A DNA stretch of 64,000 bases from Actinomycetota bacterium. Its GTDB lineage: Bacteria; Actinomycetota; Actinomycetes; Mycobacteriales; Micromonosporaceae. The translations under genes and the position numbers were made by a program. Within the stretch, counting starts at the first letter, position 1. Each line of letters begins with the position of its first letter. Of this stretch, positions 1 through 7,697 are shown in pieces. Location: the NCBI GenBank assembly GCA_005885555.1, contig VAWN01000094.1, positions 62,001-126,000 on the forward strand. Direction: 5' to 3'. The notes below the pieces were generated by a model that was not told the DNA's origin, made no database searches, and worked only from the letters and a program-made list of their open reading frames with translations.

Positions 1-1878
1 GTCGGGCCGGTCGCCCCGGCGGCCAGCGCGCTCGGCGAGCACTCCGTCGACCTGGTCGCCTTCATGGCCGGCTCGGCCGTGCTGTACCTGCTGGTGCTGG
101 CCCGCATCGTCGGCGTCGTCCGCCAGCACGAGCGCAGCCTGCACCGGGAACAGGACCTGCGGGCCCGCAGCCGCAGCAGCGAGCGGCGGTTCCGCGCGAT
201 CGTCGAAGCCTCCTCCGACATCGTCACGGTGTCCGACGCCGATGGCATGATCACCTGGTGCGCGCCGTCGATCCAGCGGCTCACCGGGTACCTGCCGGCC
301 GACCTGATCGGCCGCAGCCCGCGCGAGTTCGTCCATCCCGACGACGCGGCCACCGTCGACTACCTGGCTGAGGCGATCACCACCCGGGGTACCTCGGCGC
401 ACGCCGACTGCCGGCTGCGCATGCGCGACGGCACGTACCGCGTCTTCCAGGTCACCGCCCAGAACCTGCTCGCCGACCCGGACGTGGCCGGCGTGGTCCT
501 CACCGGGCTGGACGTCACCGAACGCCGGCAGCTGGCCGACGAGCTGCACCGGCGCGCGTTCTGCGACGAGCTGACCGGCCTGGCCAACCGGGCCCTGTTC
601 GCCGACCGGCTCCAGCACGCGCTGCTGCGCCGCAGCAGTCCGGCCGGTGACGTCGCCGTGCTCTTCGTCGACCTGGACGACTTCAAGACCATCAACGACA
701 GCCTCGGCCACCAGGCCGGCGACGACCTGCTGGTCCAGGTGGCGCGGCGGCTACCGGCGGCGCTGCGCCCGGCCGACACCACCGCGCGCCTGGGCGGCGA
801 CGAGTTCGCGGTGCTGCTCGAAGAGACCGACGAGGCGTACGCCGCACAGGTGGCCGGGCGGATCCTCACCGAACTCGCCAACCCGTACCGCGTCGACGGG
901 CGCGACGTGTTCATCGGCGCGAGCATCGGCCTGACCACCGGCCGGCACGGCGGCGACGAACCCGAGGTGCTGCTGCGCAACGCCGACATCGCCATGTACC
1001 AGGCCAAGCAGTCCGGCAAGAACCAGCACGCGGTGTACCGGCCGAGCATGCACGCCGCCGCCGTCGCCCGCCTGGAACTGCAGGCGGACCTGCAGCGGGC
1101 GCTGGAACGCGGCGAGTTCGTCGTGTACTACCAGCCGGTGACCGACCTGCGCACCGGCCGGCTGGTCAGCGTCGAGGCGCTGCTGCGCTGGCACCATCCG
1201 CAGCGCGGTCTGGTCAACCCGGCCGAGTTCGTGCCGCTGGCCGAGGAGTCGGGGCTCATCGAACCGCTCGGCCGCTGGGTGCTGCACGAGGCGTGCCGGC
1301 AGTTGCGCGACTGGCAGCGGCGCTTCCCGGCCCGGTTCAACGTCGCGGTCAACGTCTCGGTCCGCCAGCTGGCCGCGGCGGGCTTCACCGGCGACGTCGC
1401 CGACGCGCTGCGCCAGACCGGCCTCGATGCCGCGTACCTGATCCTGGAACTGACCGAGACCGCGTTCATGGCCGACGTCGACGCCGCCGAGGGCAAGCTC
1501 GCCGCGCTGCGCGACCTGGGTACCCGCATCGCCATCGACGACTTCGGCACCGGGTACTCGTCGCTGAGCTACCTCGACCGGTACCCCATCGACATGATCA
1601 AGATCGACCGGTCCTTCGTGGCGGCGCTGCCCCACCCGACCGGCGAGCCCACCCTGATCCAGATCATGCTGGACCTGGCCCGCCGGTTGGACCTGCCGAT
1701 CGTCGCCGAAGGCATCGAGAACGCCGAGCAGCTCAACACCCTGCGCCGCCTCGGCTGCGCCCTCGGCCAGGGCTTCCTGCTCGCCACCCCGCGGCCGGCC
1801 GAGGACATCAGCGCGATGCTCGCCGCGAGCCGGTACCTACACCTCGACCCGACCATGCCGACCGTCGCCGCCGCGTGA
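1..1878 (+). CDS. GGDEF/EAL c-di-GMP turnover protein with PAS domain (5' end outside window)
   Basis: The reading frame is open from the first base, so the true start lies upstream; the first internal ATG, at 64, falls inside a hydrophobic segment and is unlikely to be the start. The visible 625 residues hold the end of a membrane region (about residues 18-37), a linker, a PAS domain (about 60-170), a GGDEF domain and an EAL domain. GGDEF is intact (RLGGDEF) with an RxxD inhibitory site (RPAD) five residues before it. The EAL domain keeps SVEALLRW, NVSVRQL, ELTETAF, DDFGTGYSSL, KIDRSF, AEGIEN and GQGF. Both cyclase and phosphodiesterase activities therefore look possible; which dominates cannot be read from sequence. 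It is probably a membrane-anchored sensor. Its 3' end overlaps the convergent next gene. Confidence 0.93.
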   Translation, partial: VGPVAPAASALGEHSVDLVAFMAGSAVLYLLVLARIVGVVRQHERSLHREQDLRARSRSSERRFRAIVEASSDIVTVSDADGMITWCAPSIQRLTGYLPADLIGRSPREFVHPDDAATVDYLAEAITTRGTSAHADCRLRMRDGTYRVFQVTAQNLLADPDVAGVVLTGLDVTERRQLADELHRRAFCDELTGLANRALFADRLQHALLRRSSPAGDVAVLFVDLDDFKTINDSLGHQAGDDLLVQVARRLPAALRPADTTARLGGDEFAVLLEETDEAYAAQVAGRILTELANPYRVDGRDVFIGASIGLTTGRHGGDEPEVLLRNADIAMYQAKQSGKNQHAVYRPSMHAAAVARLELQADLQRALERGEFVVYYQPVTDLRTGRLVSVEALLRWHHPQRGLVNPAEFVPLAEESGLIEPLGRWVLHEACRQLRDWQRRFPARFNVAVNVSVRQLAAAGFTGDVADALRQTGLDAAYLILELTETAFMADVDAAEGKLAALRDLGTRIAIDDFGTGYSSLSYLDRYPIDMIKIDRSFVAALPHPTGEPTLIQIMLDLARRLDLPIVAEGIENAEQLNTLRRLGCALGQGFLLATPRPAEDISAMLAASRYLHLDPTMPTVAAA

Positions 1879-2349
1879 GCCGGACCCGCCGCGTGAGCCG
1901 GACCCGCTGACGGCACCGTTGCGCCGCAGCGCCCACCAGGTCAGCGGTACCCCGACGCACGCGGGAACCAGCCAGTACAGCAGGTGTGGCAGCCGGTCCC
2001 AGACCGGCAGGCGCGCTCCGTTGTCGACATAGAAGCCGGTGAACAGGGCGATGAAGGAGCCGGCCATGGCGCTGCCGTGCCAGGCCATCCACCGGCGTGG
2101 CCGGGCCCGCCGGACCACCCATCCGGCCGCGGCCAGCCCGGCCGCCACGGTCGCGATGAGGAACAGGTGCCAGTCCCGCTGCCAGTGCAGCGCCACCAGC
2201 ACCGTGGCGGTCGCGAACACCACACCGATCGCGTACAGGTACACCGTGCCGGCACGCGGGTGGCGGCCGGCCCGCTTGGGCGCGGTCGTCGCCAGGACAC
2301 CGGACACCACGGCGGTCAGGCCGGCGACGATATGGACCACGAGCAACAT
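1837..2349 (-). CDS. DUF2306-like multi-spanning membrane protein
   Basis: 170 residues with about five hydrophobic segments, histidines in or next to them (VHIVAG, LVALHW, MAWHGS) and a Gly/Ser/Arg-rich tail generated by an 18-bp tandem duplication. It resembles DUF2306-type integral membrane proteins of unknown function. The ATG sits exactly six bases after a TAGGAT -10 box, so the mRNA is probably leaderless. The gene is divergent from padR and shares a palindromic promoter-operator with it, which suggests PadR controls it. The 3' end overlaps the convergent GGDEF/EAL gene by 42 bp. Confidence 0.75.
   Translation of the reverse strand: MLLVVHIVAGLTAVVSGVLATTAPKRAGRHPRAGTVYLYAIGVVFATATVLVALHWQRDWHLFLIATVAAGLAAAGWVVRRARPRRWMAWHGSAMAGSFIALFTGFYVDNGARLPVWDRLPHLLYWLVPACVGVPLTWWALRRNGAVSGSGSRGGSGSRGGDGRHGRVEV
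1871..1906. repeat. 18-bp perfect tandem duplication at a stop codon
   Basis: The unit CCGCGTGAGCCGGACCCG occurs twice head to tail (1871-1888 and 1889-1906). The first copy contains the TGA stop of the GGDEF/EAL gene. On the other strand both copies are coding and give a repeated six-residue Ser/Gly/Arg unit near the C-terminus of the overlapping membrane protein. Confidence 0.95.
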
Positions 2350-2394
2350 GTAGCTATCCTACCTATCCAGCCCGCCGCGCGGTAGGATAGCTAC
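2350..2394. promoter_or_regulatory. Mirrored divergent promoter-operator (PadR site)
   Basis: Perfect 14-bp inverted repeat, GTAGCTATCCTACC at 2350-2363 and GGTAGGATAGCTAC at 2381-2394, with a 17-bp spacer. Each arm holds a TAGGAT (TANNNT) -10 hexamer facing its own gene: 6 nt before the ATG at 2349 on the minus strand and 8 nt before the ATG at 2397 on the plus strand. Both transcripts would be leaderless. PadR regulators commonly bind dyads over their own promoter, so this is the likely autoregulatory operator (inference). Confidence 0.8.
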
Positions 2395-2396
2395 TC

Positions 2397-2741
2397 ATGA
2401 GGTCCGACGCCCAGGCGCTCAAGGGGCACCTCGACGTGCTCCTGCTGGCCACCCTCGAAGACGGCCCCCGGCACGGTTACGCGGTCAAGGAGGCGCTGCG
2501 CGAAGGCAGCGGCGGCCGGTTCGACCTGCCGACCGGCACCGTCTATCCGGCACTGCACCGGCTGGCGGACGCCGGTCTCATCGCCGGCACCTGGTCGGTC
2601 ACCGACGGGCGGCGCCGCCGCAGCTACCGGCTCACCGCCGCGGGAAAGCGCAAGCTGGCCGGCGAGCGGGCCAACTGGCGCGAGTTCGCCGCCGCGGTCA
2701 CCACTCTTCTCGAAGGGGTACCGTGGCCAGCCACCAGCTGA
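2397..2741 (+). CDS. PadR-family transcriptional regulator
   Basis: 114 residues, the usual length of short (subfamily 2) PadR proteins. The winged helix is clear: LKGHLDVLLLATLEDGPRHG, a GTVYPALHRLADAGLI recognition helix, then the wing RRRRSYRLTAAGK. The ATG lies 8 nt after TAGGAT with no ribosome binding site, consistent with a leaderless message. The 3' end overlaps the next gene by 19 bp, so the two are co-translated. PadR proteins repress transport or membrane genes and release DNA on ligand binding; here the likely targets are its own operon and the divergent DUF2306-like gene. Confidence 0.93.
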   Translation: MRSDAQALKGHLDVLLLATLEDGPRHGYAVKEALREGSGGRFDLPTGTVYPALHRLADAGLIAGTWSVTDGRRRRSYRLTAAGKRKLAGERANWREFAAAVTTLLEGVPWPATS

Positions 2742-3295
2742 TCGACGCCTACCTCGGCTCGGTCGCGCCCCGGTTGCCCGCCGACACCGTCGACGAACTC
2801 GCCGACGGGCTCACCGAGACCTACCGGCGGCACCGGCGGGCCGGCCTCGACGCCGACACCGCGGCCCGGTCGGCGGTCCGCGAGTTCGGCGCACCCGACC
2901 TCGTCGTCGCCGCGTTCGTCCGCCAGTCGGCCGGCCGGCGCACCGCCCGCGCGCTGATGTCCACCGGACCGCTCGTCGGCCTGTGCTGGGCCGCCACGCT
3001 GGCCGCCGGCCACGCCTGGCGGTGGCCCGTCCCGGTACCGGTGCGGATCGCCACGGCCGCCACGCTGCTGACCGTCATCGCGGCCCTCGCGCTCGCCGCG
3101 ACCGCCCGCACCTGGCGCCGCACCCGCATCGCCGCGCTCGCCGGCCTCGGCCTGGTCGCCCTCGACGCGACCCTGGTCGCCGCGGTCGTCGCGCTACGCC
3201 CCGGTTTCGTGTGGCCGATGGTCCTCGCGGTGCCGGCCAGCCTCGCCCGGCTGGCGTTCACCGCGCGGTTTCTGCTCAGAGCACGCGCGTCATGA
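2723..3295 (+). CDS. Membrane protein co-translated with PadR
   Basis: 190 residues. The N-terminal 75 residues form a soluble helical region (LIDAYLGSVAPRLP through AVREFGAP) like the short domain that precedes the membrane part of many PadR-linked proteins. Three to four hydrophobic helices follow (about 75-180). The GTG start follows AAGGGG and lies inside the end of padR. The pairing of a PadR repressor with a small permease-prefix-type membrane protein is common in actinomycetes; its biochemical role is unknown. Its last 20 bp overlap the convergent GNAT gene. Confidence 0.75.
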   Translation: MASHQLIDAYLGSVAPRLPADTVDELADGLTETYRRHRRAGLDADTAARSAVREFGAPDLVVAAFVRQSAGRRTARALMSTGPLVGLCWAATLAAGHAWRWPVPVPVRIATAATLLTVIAALALAATARTWRRTRIAALAGLGLVALDATLVAAVVALRPGFVWPMVLAVPASLARLAFTARFLLRARAS

Positions 3296-3731
3296 ACACG
3301 CTGTGCGGGTCGAGCCGGTAGTCCGCGAACGGTTCGCAGTAGCCGAACCCGAACTTCTCGTACAGGCTGCGCGCCGGCCGGAAGAACTCCGCCGAGCCGG
3401 TCTCCAGGCTCACCCGGGTGTACCCCATCCGCCGCGCCTCGGCGAGGATGTGCTCCAGCAACCGCGACGCGACGCCGCTGCGCTTGCGGCCGGCCTTGGT
3501 ACACATGGATTTCAGCTCGGCGTGGTACCCGTCCAGTCGCTTGAGCGCGCCGCAGCCGACCAGGGTGTCGCCGTCGAGCACCGACCAGAACGTGATGCCC
3601 GGCCCGCGCAGGCCGTCGAGGTCCAGGGCGTGCTTGCTCTCCAATGGCGTGATGGCGCGCATCTCCTGCACGTGCTCGTCGAGGAACTCGGCGATCTGCG
3701 GACCGGACAGGTCGTCGACCACGATCTGCAC
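3276..3731 (-). CDS. GNAT-family N-acetyltransferase
   Basis: 151 residues, full length for a single-domain GNAT. The acetyl-CoA site is seen at AELKSMCTKAGRKRSGVASR (motif A, R-x-x-G-x-A form), and motif B at RPARSLYEKFGFGYCEPF. The N-terminal half (LSGPQIAEFLDEHVQEM, then TPLESKHALDLDGL) is close to the YsnE/ArgA-like small-molecule acetyltransferases. The substrate cannot be told. It lies 11 bp upstream of, and in the same direction as, the end of the alcohol dehydrogenase-like operon, so it may be its last gene. Confidence 0.88.
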   Translation of the reverse strand: MQIVVDDLSGPQIAEFLDEHVQEMRAITPLESKHALDLDGLRGPGITFWSVLDGDTLVGCGALKRLDGYHAELKSMCTKAGRKRSGVASRLLEHILAEARRMGYTRVSLETGSAEFFRPARSLYEKFGFGYCEPFADYRLDPHSVFMTRVL

Positions 3732-3742
3732 GGGACCTCCTT

Positions 3743-4711
3743 TCAGTCCATCGTCACGACCACGTTGCCCTGCTTGTGTCCGGCGTCCACCCGCCGGTGC
3801 GCGTCGGCGATGCGCGGCAACGGGTACCGCGCCTCGATGACCGGTACCAGTGTCGCCGCTTCGGCGAGTTCCTTGAGGTACCCCAGATCGTGGCGCTTGT
3901 CACCGGCGGAGCGCAGGCCGGTGAACGCGACGATCGCCCGGCGTGCCCCGAACCGCCTCGTCCACGCCATCTGGACGAATATCGCCGGGGACGGCGCGGT
4001 GGTCAGGTAGGTACCCGTCGGGCTGAGCGCGCGCCGGCAGCGCCGGAACGAACTGGCTGCGGCCACGTCGAAGATGACGTCCCAGGTGCGCCCGGTCCGG
4101 GTGAAGTCCTCGGTGGTGTGGTCGACGACGCTCTGCGCGCCGAGCTTGCGGACCAGCTCGGCGTTCGGCCCGCTGCACACCCCGGTGACCGTGGCGCCGT
4201 AGTGCTTCGCGAGCTGCACCGCCGCGACCCCGACCGCGCCGGACGCGCCGTTGACGAGCACCGTCTGTCCACTGTGGAGCTTTGCCTTGTCGCGCAGGAA
4301 GACCAGCGCCGTCGCGTCGGCGAGCGCGGCCGCCCCGGCGTAGTCCACAGTGGACGGTTTCGATGCCAGCGCGGCCTGTTCGGACAGCAGGACGTACTCG
4401 GCATGGGCACCGAACCGCGGTGCCGTGGTGCCGAAGACGTCGTCGCCGACCGCGAACCGGGTGACGTCCGGCCCGACGGCCTCCACCCGCCCCGCGAAGT
4501 CGTTGCCCAGCACGGGATTGCGTGGCCGCAGCAGCCCGAAGGCGGTCCGGGCGTACGCCGGGGAACCGCGCCGGGCCAGGCTGTCGACCACCCCGACGAC
4601 GGCCGCGCGGACGCGGACCAGTACCTCGTCGCCACGCGGTACCGGCGTCGGCAGGTCGGCGACGGTCAGCACGTCCGGGGTACCGAACCGGTGGTGTACG
4701 GCGGCTTTCAT
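3743..4711 (-). CDS. Zinc-free MDR-family NAD(P)H oxidoreductase (quinone reductase-like)
   Basis: 322 residues of the medium-chain dehydrogenase/reductase superfamily. The GroES-like half (VLVRVRAAVVGVVDS, NPVLGNDFAGRVEAVG) is followed by a Rossmann fold with VLVNGASGAVGVAAVQLAK. The catalytic-zinc cysteine and the structural-zinc cysteine cluster are absent, which points to the zeta-crystallin/quinone oxidoreductase branch. The start ATG overlaps the stop of the upstream HTH gene (ATGA). The operon order is small membrane protein, HTH regulator, oxidoreductase, GNAT. The substrate is unknown. Confidence 0.9.
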   Translation of the reverse strand: MKAAVHHRFGTPDVLTVADLPTPVPRGDEVLVRVRAAVVGVVDSLARRGSPAYARTAFGLLRPRNPVLGNDFAGRVEAVGPDVTRFAVGDDVFGTTAPRFGAHAEYVLLSEQAALASKPSTVDYAGAAALADATALVFLRDKAKLHSGQTVLVNGASGAVGVAAVQLAKHYGATVTGVCSGPNAELVRKLGAQSVVDHTTEDFTRTGRTWDVIFDVAAASSFRRCRRALSPTGTYLTTAPSPAIFVQMAWTRRFGARRAIVAFTGLRSAGDKRHDLGYLKELAEAATLVPVIEARYPLPRIADAHRRVDAGHKQGNVVVTMD

Positions 4712-4941
4712 CGCACCTCTCCTGCACCGTCCGGGTACTGGAACACCTCGTCGAGCGGTACCCGGAACACCCGCGCGATCTGGAAGGCCATCTCCAGCGA
4801 CGGCGAGTACCGCCCTTGCTCGATGGCGATGACGGTCTGCCGGGTCACCCCGATGCGCTCGGCCAGCTGCGCCTGGGTCATCTCGCCGTTGGCGAACCGC
4901 AGCGACCGGATCGCGTTGGTGATCCTCGTCGGCTTGGTCAT
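4708..4941 (-). CDS. XRE-family helix-turn-helix regulator (YozG-like)
   Basis: 77 residues, almost entirely one HTH_3 domain: MTQAQLAERIGVTRQTVIAI followed by EQGRYSPSLEMAFQIA and VPLDEVFQYPD. This short form is usually encoded beside a small membrane protein, as here. The ATG at 4941 overlaps the stop of that gene (ATGA), and its own stop overlaps the next start, so all three are translationally coupled. The frame stays open upstream, but the homology begins at this ATG. Confidence 0.88.
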   Translation of the reverse strand: MTKPTRITNAIRSLRFANGEMTQAQLAERIGVTRQTVIAIEQGRYSPSLEMAFQIARVFRVPLDEVFQYPDGAGEVR

Positions 4942-5195
4942 GAGGTCGGCTGCGTCATGCCGCCGGCTGCAGCCCGCGGCGGTAGGCTGTCGCTGGGCCG
5001 CGCGGTCTCCACCGCAAGCTGACCGATCATCGAGGCGACCATGGCCGCCACACAGCTCCACAGCAGCACCGCCGCGTACGGCACGTGGGCCACCGGCGTG
5101 TGCCGCACCCGACCCACGATGATCACGAGATACACCAGGTAGGCGGCGGCGCTGGTCACCAGGTACGCCCAGGTGCGTTTCTCCTCGTACGACAT
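4938..5195 (-). CDS. Small two-to-three-helix membrane protein
   Basis: 85 residues: a charged start (MSYEEKRTWAY), hydrophobic helices at about 10-30 and 38-62, and a polar proline-rich tail. It is the first gene of a coupled operon with a YozG-like HTH regulator. Such pairs, a DUF-type membrane protein with a 70-residue XRE protein, recur in bacteria without an assigned role. Upstream is a short AT-rich divergent promoter region shared with the SDR gene. Confidence 0.75.
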   Translation of the reverse strand: MSYEEKRTWAYLVTSAAAYLVYLVIIVGRVRHTPVAHVPYAAVLLWSCVAAMVASMIGQLAVETARPSDSLPPRAAAGGMTQPTS

Positions 5196-5315
5196 GACGC
5201 CAATGTAAGCAGACCAGACGCCATGTCAAAAATTCTTTACGCACCTGAGAGTTGCCGGTTCAACGGGCCTGGTAGGCTTCCGGACCCGCACCCAACTCGT
5301 TCGTGGAGGCGACGC

Positions 5316-6164
5316 GTGTCCAGGCAACCAGTTGTCCTCATCACCGGTACGTCCTCCGGCATCGGCCTGGCTGTCGCGGTAGCAGCGGCCCAGGCCGGGT
5401 GGCACAGCGTGGCCACGATGCGTGACACCGCCCGCGCCCCGAGGCTCATCGAGGCAGCGCAGGTGGCCGGAGTCGCCGGTCGCATCGAGGTGCGGCAGCT
5501 CGACGTCACCGACGCGGGCCAGATCGCCGACTGTTTCGGCGCGGTCGTCACCGACCACGGCCGGCTCGATGCCGTGATCAACAACGCCGGCGCCGGGCAT
5601 CTGGGCACGGTTGAGCTCGAGCCGGTCGAGGAGATTCGCGCGGCGATGGAGCTCAACTTCTTCGGTGTGGTGCAGGTGACCCGGGCGGCGATGCCGCACC
5701 TGCGCGCCTCGGGGGGACGGCTGATGACCGTCACGAGTGTCGGCGGGGTTATCGGGCAGCCGTTCAACGAGGCCTACTGCGCGGCCAAATTCGCGGTAGA
5801 GGGGTTCATGGAGGCACTCGCTCCGGTAGCCGCGACGGTCGGTGTCAGCGTGAGCGTCATCGAGCCTGGCGCCGTCGCGAGCGACTTCGTCGCCAACGTC
5901 GGAGTCGACCCGCAGACGATGCTTGAGGCTGCCGGCCCTTACGCGGGCGCGCTCAGCGCGTACCTCGCGCGCACCCGCAGCCAGTTCGCCAACGCGGCGC
6001 AGAGCGCCGACGAGGCGGCTAACCGGATCGTCGAGGCGCTCACCGCCGACAAGCCCGCCTTCCGGCTGCAGACGTCCGACTCCGCCCAGCAGTTCATCGG
6101 CCTGAAGCTGGCTGATCTGGACGGCTCCGCGGTGCAGGGGGCCACCAGCGGCTGGGTCGGGTGA
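5316..6164 (+). CDS. Short-chain dehydrogenase/reductase (SDR)
   Basis: 282 residues. The Rossmann cofactor motif TGTSSGIG is at the N-terminus, with NNAG, the catalytic serine (VTSVGGV) and YCAAK. The length and C-terminal extension fit the classical SDRs annotated as oxidoreductases acting on retinol-, steroid- or keto-type substrates; the real substrate is unknown. GTG at 5316 was chosen because GGAGG lies 6 nt upstream and the Rossmann fold starts eight residues in; the frame is open for another 230 bp upstream but without homology. GGTACC sites are absent here, unlike most neighbours. Confidence 0.9.
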   Translation: MSRQPVVLITGTSSGIGLAVAVAAAQAGWHSVATMRDTARAPRLIEAAQVAGVAGRIEVRQLDVTDAGQIADCFGAVVTDHGRLDAVINNAGAGHLGTVELEPVEEIRAAMELNFFGVVQVTRAAMPHLRASGGRLMTVTSVGGVIGQPFNEAYCAAKFAVEGFMEALAPVAATVGVSVSVIEPGAVASDFVANVGVDPQTMLEAAGPYAGALSAYLARTRSQFANAAQSADEAANRIVEALTADKPAFRLQTSDSAQQFIGLKLADLDGSAVQGATSGWVG

Positions 6165-6260
6165 GACCGCGCGCCACGACACCGAACCGCCGCACAGACG
6201 TGACGGTCCAGCCTGTGCCGGGTCGGTGCTACGCGATCCCCCTCGGGCCGGTCGTGCCGG

Positions 6261-6674
6261 TCACCTGCCGGCCGCCGGACTACCGCCGCCGTCGATCGTG
6301 CCGAGGGTGATCAGGATGCCGCCGTCCTTGACGTGCGCGCAGCCCTCGGTGACCACGACGCTGTTCCGGTCGGCGACGAACGTCACCCCGGTCAGCTCGT
6401 CCGCGATGCGCTGCTGGTCGGCCGGCGCGACGGGGGTACCCCCGCTGGTCCGGTCGAGGACGTGGACGGTGGGGAAGTTCTGCGCGAAGGAGTTCTCCGC
6501 CGGGGTACCCAGATACCGGCGCAGGACCTGCACGTAGATGTCGGCGTCGCGGTGCTCCGCGACCGGCGACGGCGACAGCACCGGCGACGGCACCGGTACC
6601 GCCGCGGGCGCCGGTTCGCGGGCGCAGCCGGCCGCCAGCAGCACCGTCGCAAGAACGAGCATCATCCGCCGCAT
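6261..6674 (-). CDS. Small lipoprotein, unknown function
   Basis: 137 residues from the ATG at 6674, which has an AGGGGG-type ribosome site just upstream; an in-frame GTG at 6698 is possible. The signal peptide MRRMMLVLATVLLAAGC ends in a lipobox (LAAGC), followed by a Pro/Val/Ser-rich linker. The C-terminal 95 residues (DADIYVQVLRRYLG, then ITLGTIDGGG) form a compact globular region seen in actinobacterial lipoproteins of unknown role. It should be exported and anchored on the outer face of the membrane. It is divergent from the drug-exporter operon. Confidence 0.75.
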   Translation of the reverse strand: MRRMMLVLATVLLAAGCAREPAPAAVPVPSPVLSPSPVAEHRDADIYVQVLRRYLGTPAENSFAQNFPTVHVLDRTSGGTPVAPADQQRIADELTGVTFVADRNSVVVTEGCAHVKDGGILITLGTIDGGGSPAAGR

Positions 6675-6738
6675 CGAAGGCCCCCTGTCCGTCGTCACCG
6701 GCTATGACGGCGGCCACCCGGCAACGGTTCCAGAGGGC

Positions 6739-6770
6739 TTGACCCTGCCCCTGGGGCAGGGTTCGAGCAT
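6739..6770 (+). promoter_or_regulatory. MerR-type promoter with palindromic operator
   Basis: TTGACC (-35, 6739-6744) and GAGCAT (weak -10, 6765-6770) are separated by 20 bp, the overlong spacer typical of MerR-controlled promoters. Between them lies a perfect dyad, ACCCTGCCCC at 6742-6751 and GGGGCAGGGT at 6753-6762, around one central base. The ATG of the ABC ATPase starts 6 nt after the -10, so the message may be leaderless. The operon's own MerR protein is the obvious ligand-dependent activator (inference). Confidence 0.8.
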
Positions 6771-6776
6771 GGGTGC

Positions 6777-7697
6777 ATGAACGCGGTCTGCGTCACCGGC
6801 CTGCGCAAGGCGTACCACGACAACGTCGTCCTCGACGGCGTCGACCTGGACATCGGCGAGGGCGAGGTCTTCGCCCTGCTCGGACCCAACGGCGCCGGAA
6901 AGACCACCACCGTGCGGATCCTGTCCACGCTGATCCCGGCCGATGCCGGTACCGCCACGGTCCTCGGGCACGACCTGCGTACCGGGGCCGGTGCGGTGCG
7001 CGCCGGCATCGGTGTCACCGGCCAGTTCTCCGCGGTCGACAACCTGCTGACCGGCGCGGAGAACCTGCTTCTCATGGGCCGGCTGCTGCACCTGCCGGCA
7101 GCGCAGCGGCGGGCGCGGGCCACCGCGCTGCTGGAGCGCTTCGACCTCGTCGAGGCGGCGCGGCGACTGCCCGCGACCTACTCCGGCGGCATGCGGCGGC
7201 GCCTGGACATCGCGATGACGCTGATGGGCCGGCCGCGGCTCATCTTCCTCGACGAGCCCACCACCGGACTGGACCCGCGCAGCCGGCACACCATGTGGCA
7301 GCTCATCCGCGACCTCGCCACCGAAGGTGTCACGATCCTGCTGACCACGCAGTACCTGGAGGAGGCCGACCAGCTCGCCGACCGCATCGCGGTGCTGGAC
7401 CATGGCCGGATCGTCGCCGACGGCACCCCGGCGGAACTCAAGCGGCGCATCCCCGGCGCGCACATCCGGCTGCGGTTCTCCGACGCCGCCTCGCTCGACG
7501 CGGCCGCCGGGGCGCTGCCGGACGGTACCCGCGACGACGCGGAACTGGCGCTGCGGGTACCGCACGAGGGCGGCATCGGTTCCCTGCGCGCCATCCTCGC
7601 CCGGCTCGGCGACGGGGTCGCCGTGGCGGACCTGTCCATCCACACGCCCGACCTCGACGACGTGTTCTTCGCCCTGACCGCCAAGGAGTCCCGATGA
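6777..7697 (+). CDS. DrrA-type ABC exporter ATPase
   Basis: 306 residues. Walker A GPNGAGKTT, Q-loop region GVTGQFSAVDNLLTG, signature YSGGMRRRLDIAM, Walker B LIFLDEPTTGLDP and the switch region TTQYLEEADQLADRI are all present. The C-terminal extension after residue 220 is typical of the daunorubicin-resistance (DrrA/CcmA) subfamily. It drives export by the permease encoded immediately downstream with an ATGA overlap. Expression is likely induced through the MerR operator just upstream; the exported compound is unknown. Confidence 0.95.
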   Translation: MNAVCVTGLRKAYHDNVVLDGVDLDIGEGEVFALLGPNGAGKTTTVRILSTLIPADAGTATVLGHDLRTGAGAVRAGIGVTGQFSAVDNLLTGAENLLLMGRLLHLPAAQRRARATALLERFDLVEAARRLPATYSGGMRRRLDIAMTLMGRPRLIFLDEPTTGLDPRSRHTMWQLIRDLATEGVTILLTTQYLEEADQLADRIAVLDHGRIVADGTPAELKRRIPGAHIRLRFSDAASLDAAAGALPDGTRDDAELALRVPHEGGIGSLRAILARLGDGVAVADLSIHTPDLDDVFFALTAKESR

